Assembly: GCA_003446655.1 (NCBI GenBank)
Contig: DMCZ01000224.1
Coordinates: 1-5,896, forward strand
Length of the DNA: 5,896 bases
From: Thauera sp.
GTDB lineage: Bacteria; Pseudomonadota; Gammaproteobacteria; Burkholderiales; Rhodocyclaceae
Direction of reading: 5' to 3'
A program made the translations under genes and the position numbers. The notes under the pieces are model-generated. The model saw only the letters and a program-made list of their open reading frames with translations. It was not told the origin of the DNA and did no database searches. Within the stretch, counting starts at the first letter, position 1. Every line of letters begins with the position of its first letter. Below are positions 1 through 5,404 of the stretch, one piece after another.

Positions 1-444
1 GCCGGTGAAGACGATCCGCCGATCCATGCGGAAATCCACCTGATGCTTGGCCCACGTCCCCCAATCGCGGATGAACTGCGCCTCGTCCAGCAACAGGTAT
101 TCCGTCCCCTCCACACGTGGCTCGCGCGTGCGCCACGCGTCGATCACCGCATCGATGCCGGCCAACTTGAGCAGCGGATGATCGAAGGTGGCGTAAAGGA
201 TGTTGGCCGCCGGCACGCCGACACGCAGCAAGGCATCCGCCGCCTGCAGCAGCAACGTCGTCTTGCCGATCTGGCGCGCACCGGAAAGCAATACCGCCCG
301 CGGTGCCGGCGGCGCCACCATCCATGCATGCAACTCGCGAAACGCCGCACGGCGCCAGGCGGGCAAGTCGGCCACCGCCTCGCCTCGCCACCACGGGTTG
401 AACTGGGCGAGAACGGCGACGAGTTCTTCCTTGGAGACCTTCAT
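1..444 (-). CDS. AAA-type ATPase, AAA_14/DUF4143-like family (3' end outside window)
   Basis: The first 148 codons of a P-loop ATPase are present; the gene continues past the window's left edge. An N-terminal lead of about 50 residues (LVAVLAQFNPWWRGE near residues 8-22) precedes a Walker A motif, SGARQIGKTT at 54-63. A Walker B motif, LLLDEAQ, lies at 117-123, and RIVFTG at 143-148 matches a sensor-1 strand. This order is typical of the AAA_14 ATPases that usually carry a C-terminal DUF4143 domain and total about 380-450 residues, so roughly two thirds of the gene is missing here. The ATG at 444 is the first start after the AT-rich upstream region. The ribosome site is weak (GATAGG about 13 bases upstream). 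Such ATPases are common in accessory DNA and their substrate is mostly unknown; no specific role can be claimed. Family call is confident, function is not. Confidence 0.85.
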   Translation of the reverse strand, partial: MKVSKEELVAVLAQFNPWWRGEAVADLPAWRRAAFRELHAWMVAPPAPRAVLLSGARQIGKTTLLLQAADALLRVGVPAANILYATFDHPLLKLAGIDAVIDAWRTREPRVEGTEYLLLDEAQFIRDWGTWAKHQVDFRMDRRIVFTG

Positions 445-490
445 GTCAGGCTAGCAACCTATCTGTTAATTTTTGTTCAACTACACCATT

Positions 491-520
491 ATTAAATGCA
501 GCCTACAGTAATTAGTTCAG
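491..520 (-). promoter_or_regulatory. Possible promoter of the ATPase gene in an AT-rich segment
   Basis: Reading leftward, CTGAAC (515-520) and TTTAAT (491-496) are 18 bases apart, about 50 bases upstream of the ATG at 444. Both boxes are imperfect and TTGAAC at 475-480 is an alternative -35. The support is mainly the sharp local drop in GC between about 455 and 520 in otherwise GC-rich DNA. Confidence 0.3.
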
Positions 521-710
521 AAATCGAAGCAGGTTTTTCGCAAGCGCGGGGAGCAAGGAAGCGGCGCGACCGCACACGTGGCAAGGGTACGTAAGGTCGT
601 GTGCAAATCCGGCGGGGCCTTTACCTGCACTGCAGCAATGGCATTCCGATAGAATCCCGCCCACGCCGCCCGAACCGTCGGGTCGCGCCATCCACAGGAG
701 AATTCAGCAC
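521..710. other. Intergenic region between divergent genes
   Basis: Together with 445-520 this separates two divergent genes. It holds the promoter candidates listed separately and an inverted repeat with 7-base arms, GCACACG at 572-578 and CGTGTGC at 598-604, separated by 19 bases. No open frame here looks coding. The repeat could be an operator or chance. Confidence 0.4.
650..655 (+). promoter_or_regulatory. Probable -10 box (TAGAAT) of the OmpA-like gene
   Basis: CCGATAGAATCCCGCC contains TAGAAT, five of six consensus bases, 55 bases before the ATG at 711. The best -35 candidate is poor (TGCACT, 626-631, 18-base spacing). The short leader then holds the ribosome site AGGAGA at 696-701, nine bases before the start. 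Confidence 0.45.
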
Positions 711-1196
711 ATGTTCGATCAGGAAGACAGCGAGCTCAACGTCGTGATGGGCGTGGTGTTCGGCATCATCGCGCTGGTCATCGCCTTCGTCATCGGCCTG
801 GCCAGCTACCAGATGGGTGGCAAGCAGGCGGCCGCGGCGCCGGGCGCGGGCGAGGTCGCCTTCGTAGACGTCGCCGAAGTCGGCGAGCCGCTGGTGAAGA
901 TCCATTTCGACCTCGGCCAGAGCGCGCTGCCCGCCGCAGCGCCCGCGCAGATCGCCACCGTGGTCGCCGCCCTCGCCGCCGCGCCGCAGGCCAGCGCGCT
1001 GCTGTCCGGCTATCACGACGAAACCGGCGGCGCGGCCGTCAACGCCGAGGTCGCCAAGAACCGCGCGCTGTCGGTACGTCAGGCGCTGATCGCCGCCGGC
1101 GTGCCCGCCGAGCGCGTGCTGATGCGCCGCCCGGCCGTCACCCTCGGCGGCACCGACGCCGCCGAAGCGCGCCGGGTCGAAGTGCGCGTGCAGTAA
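711..1196 (+). CDS. Inner-membrane-anchored OmpA-like peptidoglycan-binding protein
   Basis: The 161-residue product has a short acidic N-terminus, one hydrophobic segment (about residues 10-32) without a cleavage site, a short Ala/Gly linker, and a C-terminal OmpA-like domain (about 60-161). The domain begins with the strand VKIHFDLGQSALP (62-74). It has GYHDETGGAAVN (100-111) in place of the usual GHTDxxGxxxxN, then KNRALSV (117-123), and ends with ARRVEVRV (153-160). In this family the Asp of the first motif (D103) and the Arg of the second (R118) bind the diaminopimelate of peptidoglycan, and both are present. The predicted form is a cytoplasmic-membrane anchor with a periplasmic cell-wall-binding domain, as in MotB- or TssL-type proteins, but no motility or secretion partner is nearby. 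The start is supported by AGGAGA nine bases upstream. It appears to be a single-gene unit ending at a strong hairpin. Confidence 0.9.
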   Translation: MFDQEDSELNVVMGVVFGIIALVIAFVIGLASYQMGGKQAAAAPGAGEVAFVDVAEVGEPLVKIHFDLGQSALPAAAPAQIATVVAALAAAPQASALLSGYHDETGGAAVNAEVAKNRALSVRQALIAAGVPAERVLMRRPAVTLGGTDAAEARRVEVRVQ

Positions 1197-1209
1197 GTTC
1201 GCCGCGCCC

Positions 1210-1238
1210 GCGCGAGGCTCAGCCCAGGAGCCTCGCGC
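1210..1238. terminator. Perfect 11-bp hairpin between convergent genes
   Basis: GCGCGAGGCTC (1210-1220) and GAGCCTCGCGC (1228-1238) are perfectly complementary around the 7-base loop AGCCCAG. The hairpin begins 14 bases after the OmpA-like stop codon, and the TGA of the opposing membrane-protein gene (1219-1221) lies in the stem/loop. No T-run follows on either strand, so it is not a classical intrinsic terminator. It is still well placed to end or protect transcripts from both sides. Confidence 0.6.
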
Positions 1239-1515
1239 CGAAGAACACGCTGAGGACGGCCAGCGTCATGCAGCCCGCTGCCCACCATCCGGCGCCCCGC
1301 GCACTCCTCGCAAAGATGCCCAGCGGCGCAAGCCCGGCGAGGATCACCGTTACGCCAAAGAGCACCGCATCGCGGTCGAACAGCGGCCCGGCCATGCCGA
1401 AACGCGTCGACCGCGCCGGCGCGTATTCCGAGACCACCGCCAACGCCCCCACCGCCACGGCCGTGAGACTGATGAGAGCGAAGAGAAACTTGCTGAGCAG
1501 GTCAGGTCGTCGCAT
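1219..1515 (-). CDS. Small three-helix membrane protein, function unknown
   Basis: The product is 98 residues from the ATG at 1515. It has three hydrophobic stretches, about residues 9-29, 49-69 and 76-96, separated by a polar loop around 30-48 (EYAPARSTRFGMAGPLFDRD) and a short basic loop at 70-75. The positive charges of the first residues (MRRPDLLSK) favour a cytoplasmic N-terminus. I recognise no family. The gene lies directly behind the DUF2703 gene on the same strand with a 16-base gap, so the two are probably co-transcribed. A GTG at 1566 would extend it by 17 residues and overlap the upstream gene by 35 bases; it has an AGGG ten bases before it, while the ATG has only a weak GGAC seven bases before it. 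The start is therefore open. The stop lies inside the shared hairpin at 1210-1238. Confidence 0.65.
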   Translation of the reverse strand: MRRPDLLSKFLFALISLTAVAVGALAVVSEYAPARSTRFGMAGPLFDRDAVLFGVTVILAGLAPLGIFARSARGAGWWAAGCMTLAVLSVFFGARLLG

Positions 1516-1531
1516 TCCGCACGTCCGCTGA

Positions 1532-1981
1532 TCAGGCGCCGGGATAGCATCCTGGCTGCTGGACACAGCAGCCGGACCCTTCGTCGCCGCCCGGGCCGAG
1601 GGACGCGGCCGCGGCGAGCAGCGCGGCCTTCAGAATCAGCTCTTCCGGGATCGTCTCGAAGGTCGCACTTCCGATCTCCAGCGTCCGGCATTCCGCGCCG
1701 CCACAGGCCGAGCAGCAGGTACTCTTGCCGACGCTGGCGTCGAGCCAGTCCTCGAGCGGGCGCCCGGCGATCCAGATCCGGTTCGATTCCGAGGGCATAC
1801 CCTTGAAGGCGTCGAGCGCGATCTCGCGCGTCTCCAGGACGGGGACGATGCCCAGCGGCCGCAGCGCTTCCCGAAGCTTGGGCATCACCTGGACGATGGC
1901 GTCGTGCGTGCCGCCGCAGCGCTCGCAGGTGTCGCCCTCCGGCGTGACGAGTCGCTGCCAGAGGATATGCAGGGTCTTCAT
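1532..1981 (-). CDS. DUF2703 domain protein, cysteine-rich
   Basis: The 149-residue soluble protein matches the DUF2703 pattern. It opens with LHILWQRL (4-11) and TCERCGGT (18-25), followed by a central LRPLGIVPVLETREI region. SNRIWIAGRPLEDWL (66-80) precedes a cluster CCSACGGAECRTLE (89-102), and an IPEELILKAAL helix (111-121) follows. A tail adds three more cysteines (CC at 138-139, C145). With nine Cys, including CxxC at 19-22 and CCxxC at 89-93, a metal, metalloid or thiol-redox role is plausible. No reaction is established for the family that I can name. The layout recalls small thioredoxin-fold proteins, but that is inference. ATG 1981 was chosen because AAGGA lies 11 bases upstream (1993-1997) and homology begins at once; a longer frame to 2164 has a non-family N-terminus. 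A membrane-protein gene follows, likely in the same transcript. Confidence 0.8.
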   Translation of the reverse strand: MKTLHILWQRLVTPEGDTCERCGGTHDAIVQVMPKLREALRPLGIVPVLETREIALDAFKGMPSESNRIWIAGRPLEDWLDASVGKSTCCSACGGAECRTLEIGSATFETIPEELILKAALLAAAASLGPGGDEGSGCCVQQPGCYPGA

Positions 1982-2340
1982 GTCGATCGGCATCCTTGTA
2001 GAGCTGACGCCAGTGGGAACAACCGGGAGGCCGGGAGACGTGCAGTGGCGGAATTCGGACGCCGGCGCTTTTGGCGTCTCGTCAGTCCGATAGCTTACGG
2101 CTTCGCGCTGCCGTCGCAAGGCTTGTTGCTCGTTTGGCAGGTGGTCGACAGACGGGCACGACATCGACTTACCCCAAACCGCGCTTTGCCTGACGTGTCG
2201 AACATCGTTGCGTGCGCTGGAGGTCTGCGTGATCGGGGCCGACGGGTTCCGACCCGTTTGCTGTCACCAGCGCTACAAGGAGGCGGTCATCCAGCGTGAC
2301 TGGCGAGACGACGGTGGACGCAGGAGGTGGACACGCGATC
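1982..2340. other. Gene-poor stretch with hairpins and an unassigned open frame
   Basis: No gene here is convincing. The rightward frame from 2094 to the TAG at 2364-2366 is stop-free for 90 codons but has no ATG; the only starts are TTG 2208 and GTG 2229. Its middle part reads ALCLTC (two Cys as CxxC), then GFRPVCCHQRYKEAVIQRDW, and uses G/C at most third positions from about 2217. It may therefore be a decayed or unrecognised small gene. Two short inverted repeats occur: GACGCC/GGCGTC (2058-2063, 2073-2078) and ACGGGT-TCCG-ACCCGT (2242-2257), the latter followed by TTTGCTGT and terminator-like. The upstream region of the DUF2703 gene must lie here, but I see no clear promoter. Confidence 0.4.
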
Positions 2341-2369
2341 TTGCCAAATTTTGCCAACAAGGCTAGTCT
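2341..2369 (+). promoter_or_regulatory. Promoter/operator of the parDE operon
   Basis: TTGCCA (2341-2346) and TAGTCT (2364-2369) form a -35/-10 pair with 17-base spacing directly before the ATG at 2376. TTGCCAA occurs twice, at 2341-2347 and 2351-2357, exactly 10 bases apart, which puts both copies on the same DNA face. ParD-type ribbon-helix-helix proteins repress their own operon by binding such short repeats, so this is a candidate operator. A start about seven bases after the -10 would fall at or next to the ATG, implying a leaderless or nearly leaderless transcript. Confidence 0.55.
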
Positions 2370-2375
2370 CCGCCA

Positions 2376-2627
2376 ATGAGCACGATGAACATTTCCTTGC
2401 CCGGCAGCCTGAAGTCCTTCGTGGACGAGCAGGTGAGCGAACGGGGCTACGGCACCAGCAGCGAGTACGTACGCGAATTGATCCGCAAGGATCAGGATCG
2501 TCAGCAATTGCGTGGCTTGCTGCTGGCCGGCGCAGCCTCTGCACCGACACCACAGGCTGATGCCGCTTATTTCGAAGGTCTGCGTGAAAGGGTACGCAGG
2601 GCTGCAAAGCCGGTTTCTCGCGAGTGA
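2376..2627 (+). CDS. parD: ParD-family antitoxin, type II toxin-antitoxin
   Basis: This 83-residue protein has the ParD form. MNISLPGSL (4-12) is the DNA-binding strand of a ribbon-helix-helix dimer, and the helices run through FVDEQVSERGYGTSSEYVR (15-33) and ELIRKDQ (34-40). A flexible charged C-terminal half, including YFEGLRERVRRAAK (65-78), normally wraps around the toxin. Known ParD proteins neutralise ParE and autoregulate the operon. The start at 2376 has no good ribosome site (AAGG at 2358-2361 is 14 bases away), in line with a leaderless transcript. ATG 2385 is an alternative that removes three residues. The stop overlaps the toxin start as GTGA, which couples translation and keeps antitoxin made first. 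The family call is strong. Confidence 0.93.
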   Translation: MSTMNISLPGSLKSFVDEQVSERGYGTSSEYVRELIRKDQDRQQLRGLLLAGAASAPTPQADAAYFEGLRERVRRAAKPVSRE

Positions 2628-2956
2628 AGTTCAAGCCCGCCGTCCCGCGTGAGCAGGCCAACCAGGACGTCGACCACGCGATAGCCTACTACCTCGAAGA
2701 GGCTTCCTCATCAGTTGCGCTCGGCTTCATCGACGCACTGGAACGAGCTTATGCGCACATCGCCCGCCATCCCGGCACGGGATCCACTCGGTATGGGCAT
2801 GAGCTGGACCTTCCCGGGCTGCGCGCCTGGGCGCTGTCGTCCTACCCCTACCTCGTCTTCTACATCGAACGACCGGACCATATCGATATCTGGCGCGTAC
2901 TGCATGGCCAGCGCGACATTCCCGCTTGGATGCAGGATCCAGACGTCTTCTCCTGA
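2624..2956 (+). CDS. parE: ParE/RelE-superfamily toxin
   Basis: The 110-residue product has ParE features in order. An N-terminal helix region QDVDHAIAYYLEE (14-26) is followed by the helix ALGFIDALERAYAHIARHP (32-50) and the strand GLRAWALSSYPYLVFYIE (65-82). The C-terminal strand and motif IDIWRVLHGQRDIP (87-100) is the family's most conserved block. Characterised ParE toxins inhibit DNA gyrase, whereas RelE relatives cut mRNA at the ribosome. The ParD partner points to ParE, but the target cannot be proved from sequence. The start is the GTG at 2624, overlapping the antitoxin stop by four bases. Length and motifs are complete, so the toxin is probably functional. Such modules stabilise plasmids and islands or affect stress survival. 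Confidence 0.92.
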   Translation: MKFKPAVPREQANQDVDHAIAYYLEEASSSVALGFIDALERAYAHIARHPGTGSTRYGHELDLPGLRAWALSSYPYLVFYIERPDHIDIWRVLHGQRDIPAWMQDPDVFS

Positions 2957-3868
2957 CGCCATCGCCCGGCGTTCCACGGACCCTCAGCACGGACCGCTTA
3001 CCGGATCGCCACTCCAGTGGCCGCTCATAAACGAATATGTGAATCGATTCGCTCGGAGCGCGCGCTGGTCGAGCACATCGACTTCAACATGATGTTCCGT
3101 TGGTTTGTCGGCCTGACGCTGGACGAGGCGGTGTGGGACCACTCGACGTTCAGCGCCAATCGCGAACGGCTGCTCAAGGAAAGCGTGATGCGCGAATTCT
3201 TCGGTGGCGTGGTGGCGATTGCCGCGTGGGCCGATCTGGTTTCGGACGAGCACTTCAGCGTCGACGGTTCGCTGCTGCGGGCGTGGGCCTCGCACAAGAG
3301 CCTGATGGCGCGCGACGGCTCCGATGAGCCACCCGGGCCGGACCAGGGGCGCAACCCCGAGGTGGACTTCCGAGGCCAGAAACGCGCGAACAAGGCGCAC
3401 GTCTCGCGCACCGACCCGCAGGCCTTGCTGGCCAGCAAGGGCGGCGCAGGGGCCTATCTGAGCTTCACGACCCATGCGCTGGCGGAGAACCGCAACGGGC
3501 TGATCGTCGATGTGCATACCACGCAGGCCACCGGCACCGCCGAGCGCGAGGCCACGCTGGTGATGGTCAAGCGCACGGTGAAGCGGGCCAACGCGACGCG
3601 CAAGCCGACGCTGGCTGCCGGCCGGGGTTACGACACCGCCGGGTTCATCGCTGCGCTCAAGCCGCTGGGCGTGCTCGCGCACGTTGCCGCCAAGACCAAG
3701 GGCAGTGCCGTCCCCGTGGCGCTCAAGGCCACGGTAGGCTATGCGGTCAGCCTGCGTCGTCGAAAGATGATCGAAGAGGCGTTTGGCTGGGTGAAGGACA
3801 TCGGCACGCTGCGCCGTCTGACGCCGCGCCGCTCTGGCGCACCCCGACCACCAACCCGAGACACAAGC
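2957..3868 (+). mobile_element. Remnant of an IS5-family insertion sequence
   Basis: Transposase homology covers roughly 3044-3825, between the toxin-antitoxin pair and the peptidase gene. No terminal inverted repeats or target duplication could be found: the bases 2957-3040 do not resemble the start of such an element, and the transposase C-terminus is missing on the right. The outer limits given are simply the neighbouring genes. It is best read as the core of an old insertion trimmed on both sides by later deletion or recombination, marking 2340-4519 as accessory DNA. Confidence 0.75.
3017..3868 (+). pseudogene. IS5-family DDE transposase, truncated at both ends and catalytically defective
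   Basis: Numbering is from the GTG at 3017. Homology begins abruptly at SIRSERALVEHIDFN (10-24), which in intact relatives lies well inside the N-terminal DUF772 part, so several dozen residues are missing. RWFVGLTLDEAVWD (28-41) and the first catalytic region HFSVDGSLLRAWAS (79-92, Asp D83) are intact. The second catalytic motif, normally ADKGYDT, reads AGRGYDT (201-207), with Gly at the Asp position. That is one base from Asp (GGC for GAC). The Glu motif RRRKMIEEAFGWVK (247-260, E253) is present and fits R(3)E(6)K. Homology ends near LRRL (265-268), losing the final 30-40 residues. There is no stop before the peptidase gene, so the frame runs on to 4519. The protein cannot be an active transposase as it stands. 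Confidence 0.85.
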
Positions 3869-4519
3869 ATGCCCCGACTCACCTCCGCGCAGCGCCGCGC
3901 CACCTGCATCCACGAGGGCGGCCATGCGGTGGTGTTCGCGCTCGGCGGCGTGTCGGTCTACCGGTTGGCGGTCGCCGATGAAGGCGCCGAGGCCTGGCGC
4001 ACCGACATCCGCAACGGGCGCCTGTGCACCGGCCTGTGGGGCCTGTGCGAGAAGGCGGACCTGGTGCTGCCGCGGCAATTCATGCGCTGGCTGATGAACG
4101 AGGGTTGCCTGCATCCGGACGGCAAGGGCCACCAGCAACTGTTGCAGCGGCCCGAGGGGCGGGCTCAGGTCGAGGCCTTCACCGCGTCGCAGCAGCGCGA
4201 GATCCGCGCGCAGATGGTGGGCCTGATGGCCGGGCCGGCGGCCGAGCAGATCTTCAGCGGCGAGGCGGTGCAGCTATGCCCGGCGGGCGCGTTTCATGAA
4301 GTGCGGCAGGCGGAAGACCTGTCCTGGCTGCTGCCGGCGCGCGACGCCTTCGCCCACGCTGCCGCGCTGACGGCGCACACGCTGCGCCAGCCCGAGGTGT
4401 GGGCGGCGGTCGAACGGCTGGCGGACGCGCTTGCGCGCGCGGGTACGCTCACCCACGGCCTGCGCGGCCTGCTGCCTGCCGCCCTGCCCGGCTGGCCGGC
4501 CGGCGGAGCACCGGCGTAG
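3869..4519 (+). CDS. Stand-alone M41-type (FtsH-protease-like) zinc metallopeptidase
   Basis: The 216-residue product from the ATG at 3869 resembles the protease half of FtsH without its AAA ATPase or membrane anchors. HEGGHA (15-20) is the HEXXH zinc site (H15 and H19 ligands, E16 catalytic) in the FtsH HEAGHA context. AGPAAEQIFSGE (121-132) matches the FtsH segment GGRAAEEIxxGE, and D150 in AEDLSWLL (148-155) is the likely third ligand, corresponding to the Asp of the FtsH GASND motif. The 30-117 insert is rich in Cys and Trp and is unlike FtsH. I infer a cytosolic zinc protease or protease-like protein with unknown substrate. The frame is open upstream through the transposase remnant. I place the start at 3869 because family-like sequence begins there; the ribosome site is weak (CGAG 8 bases away). 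A translational fusion is not excluded. Confidence 0.75.
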   Translation: MPRLTSAQRRATCIHEGGHAVVFALGGVSVYRLAVADEGAEAWRTDIRNGRLCTGLWGLCEKADLVLPRQFMRWLMNEGCLHPDGKGHQQLLQRPEGRAQVEAFTASQQREIRAQMVGLMAGPAAEQIFSGEAVQLCPAGAFHEVRQAEDLSWLLPARDAFAHAAALTAHTLRQPEVWAAVERLADALARAGTLTHGLRGLLPAALPGWPAGGAPA

Positions 4520-4524
4520 CACAC

Positions 4525-4544
4525 GGGTGCAGTACGGGGTGCAG
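4525..4544. repeat. Short direct repeat GGGTGCAG
   Basis: GGGTGCAG occurs at 4525-4532 and 4537-4544, between the stop codons of the convergent peptidase and halohydrin dehalogenase genes (33-base gap). No terminator hairpin is clear here. The repeat may be chance or slippage. Confidence 0.35.
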
Positions 4545-4552
4545 CGCGCCGC

Positions 4553-5233
4553 CTACCGCCCCACCCAGCCGCCACACACCGGGAACACCTGGCCGACGAA
4601 GCAGTCCGCCGCGTCACTGCACAGGTAGGCCGCGAACAGCGCGTCCTCGCGCGCCGACACCAGGCGGCCGAGCGGCACCTCGCGTGCGAGGCGCTCCTGG
4701 AAGCGCGGGTTCGCCTGCACTTCAGCAGGGAAATAGGTCGGGTTGTCGACGAAGTTCTGCGCGACGGCGTTGACCTGCACGTTGTGCGCCGCCAGTTCCA
4801 CGCCGATCGCCTGCACGTACGCGAGCTGCGCTCCGCGCGCGGCGCTGTAGGTGGAGGCGCGCTTCATGCCGCGCAGGGCGGAGGCGCTGCCCATCACCAG
4901 GATCTTGCCGGCACCGCGCTCGATCATCGCGGGCGCGGCAGCACGCACCAGGCGCGGCAGCGGCTCGACCAGCGCGGCGAAGACGTCCCGCCATTCGCCA
5001 TCGGTGACGTCGACGGCGGGGGTGGTCGGCGCCTTGAGGGCCAGATTGGCGACCAGGACGTCGATCTGCCCTGCCGCCTGCACGACACGCGCGGCCGCGT
5101 CCGGCTCGACCAGCGCATCGGCGCTGGCAATCACCTCGGCGCCCTGCTCGGCGAAGACCTCGCACAGCGCAGGGCCCATGAAGGCGTCCGCCTGGGTGAT
5201 GAGTACGCGTTTGCCGGCCAGTGCGTTTTCCAT
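4553..5233 (-). CDS. Probable halohydrin (haloalcohol) dehalogenase, SDR-related
   Basis: The 226-residue protein has the short-chain dehydrogenase fold but the signatures of halohydrin dehalogenases. These lyases convert vicinal haloalcohols to epoxides plus halide, and can open epoxides with nucleophiles. The glycine-rich cofactor motif TGxxxGxG is replaced by TQADAFMG (13-20), which fits T-x4-F-x-G; in this family the NAD(P) pocket is replaced by a halide site. The catalytic triad fits S-x12-Y-x3-R: S116, Y129, R133, with Arg where dehydrogenases have Lys. The loop AQNFVDNPTYFP (158-169) has the Asn and aromatic residues that line the halide pocket, and GRLVSAREDALFAAYLCSD...GQVFPVCGG closes the fold as in known enzymes. 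ATG 5233 is preceded by GGGAGA six bases upstream; a longer GTG frame to 5281 adds a basic non-family leader. The alternative is a cofactor-free SDR relative of other function, less likely with both motifs exact. Confidence 0.85.
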   Translation of the reverse strand: MENALAGKRVLITQADAFMGPALCEVFAEQGAEVIASADALVEPDAAARVVQAAGQIDVLVANLALKAPTTPAVDVTDGEWRDVFAALVEPLPRLVRAAAPAMIERGAGKILVMGSASALRGMKRASTYSAARGAQLAYVQAIGVELAAHNVQVNAVAQNFVDNPTYFPAEVQANPRFQERLAREVPLGRLVSAREDALFAAYLCSDAADCFVGQVFPVCGGWVGR

Positions 5234-5287
5234 GATCCGTCTCCCGGGAGCGTTCGTAGCCCGCGCGAATGCGGGCCGCACCCCCTG

Positions 5288-5297
5288 TTTATAGCAA
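5288..5297 (-). promoter_or_regulatory. Extended -10 promoter of the halohydrin dehalogenase gene
   Basis: Reading leftward, TTGCTATAAA (5288-5297) is an extended -10 (TGnTATAAA) with five of six consensus bases, unusually AT-rich for this neighbourhood. It lies about 55 bases before ATG 5233. No good -35 is present, which extended -10 promoters tolerate. It suggests the gene is transcribed on its own rather than only by read-through from the hydrolase gene. Confidence 0.45.
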
Positions 5298-5404
5298 GCC
5301 GGCGCGCCCCGGGCCGATGATCGCGGACAGGCTCGCGGGGGCGCGACGGCGGGCGAATCAGGCGGGCGGATCGGACAGGCGGACAGGGACGGGCGGGATC
5401 GGAG

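Noticed and set aside
43..495. Rightward frame of 150 codons opposite the ATPase
   Set aside because: The opposite strand has clear Walker A and B motifs; this frame has none and is low-complexity.
2242..2257. T-arm-like hairpin ACGGGT-TCCG-ACCCGT as a tRNA fragment or attachment site
   Set aside because: The loop does not fit TTCRANY, no acceptor or anticodon arm is nearby, and no matching repeat occurs at the other end of the island.
1904..2299. Rightward frame of 131 codons across the start of the DUF2703 gene
   Set aside because: Its first part is antisense to DUF2703 and its second part lacks motifs and a ribosome site.
2169..2507. Leftward frame of 112 codons overlapping parD
   Set aside because: It overlaps the antitoxin gene and promoter and resembles no family; its hydrophobic N-terminus comes from the reverse of parD.
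2984..4138. Long leftward frame of 384 codons opposite the transposase and peptidase
   Set aside because: It is antisense to well-supported transposase and M41 sequence, has no family motifs, and is His/Arg/Gln-rich as expected from the reverse of GC-biased coding DNA.
4553..5233. Ordinary NAD(P)-dependent SDR oxidoreductase
   Set aside because: The glycine-rich cofactor motif and the Lys of YxxxK are absent, while both halohydrin dehalogenase motifs fit exactly.
4784..5320. Rightward frame of 178 codons opposite the halohydrin dehalogenase
   Set aside because: It is a shadow of a gene with exact catalytic motifs on the other strand; no domain is recognisable.
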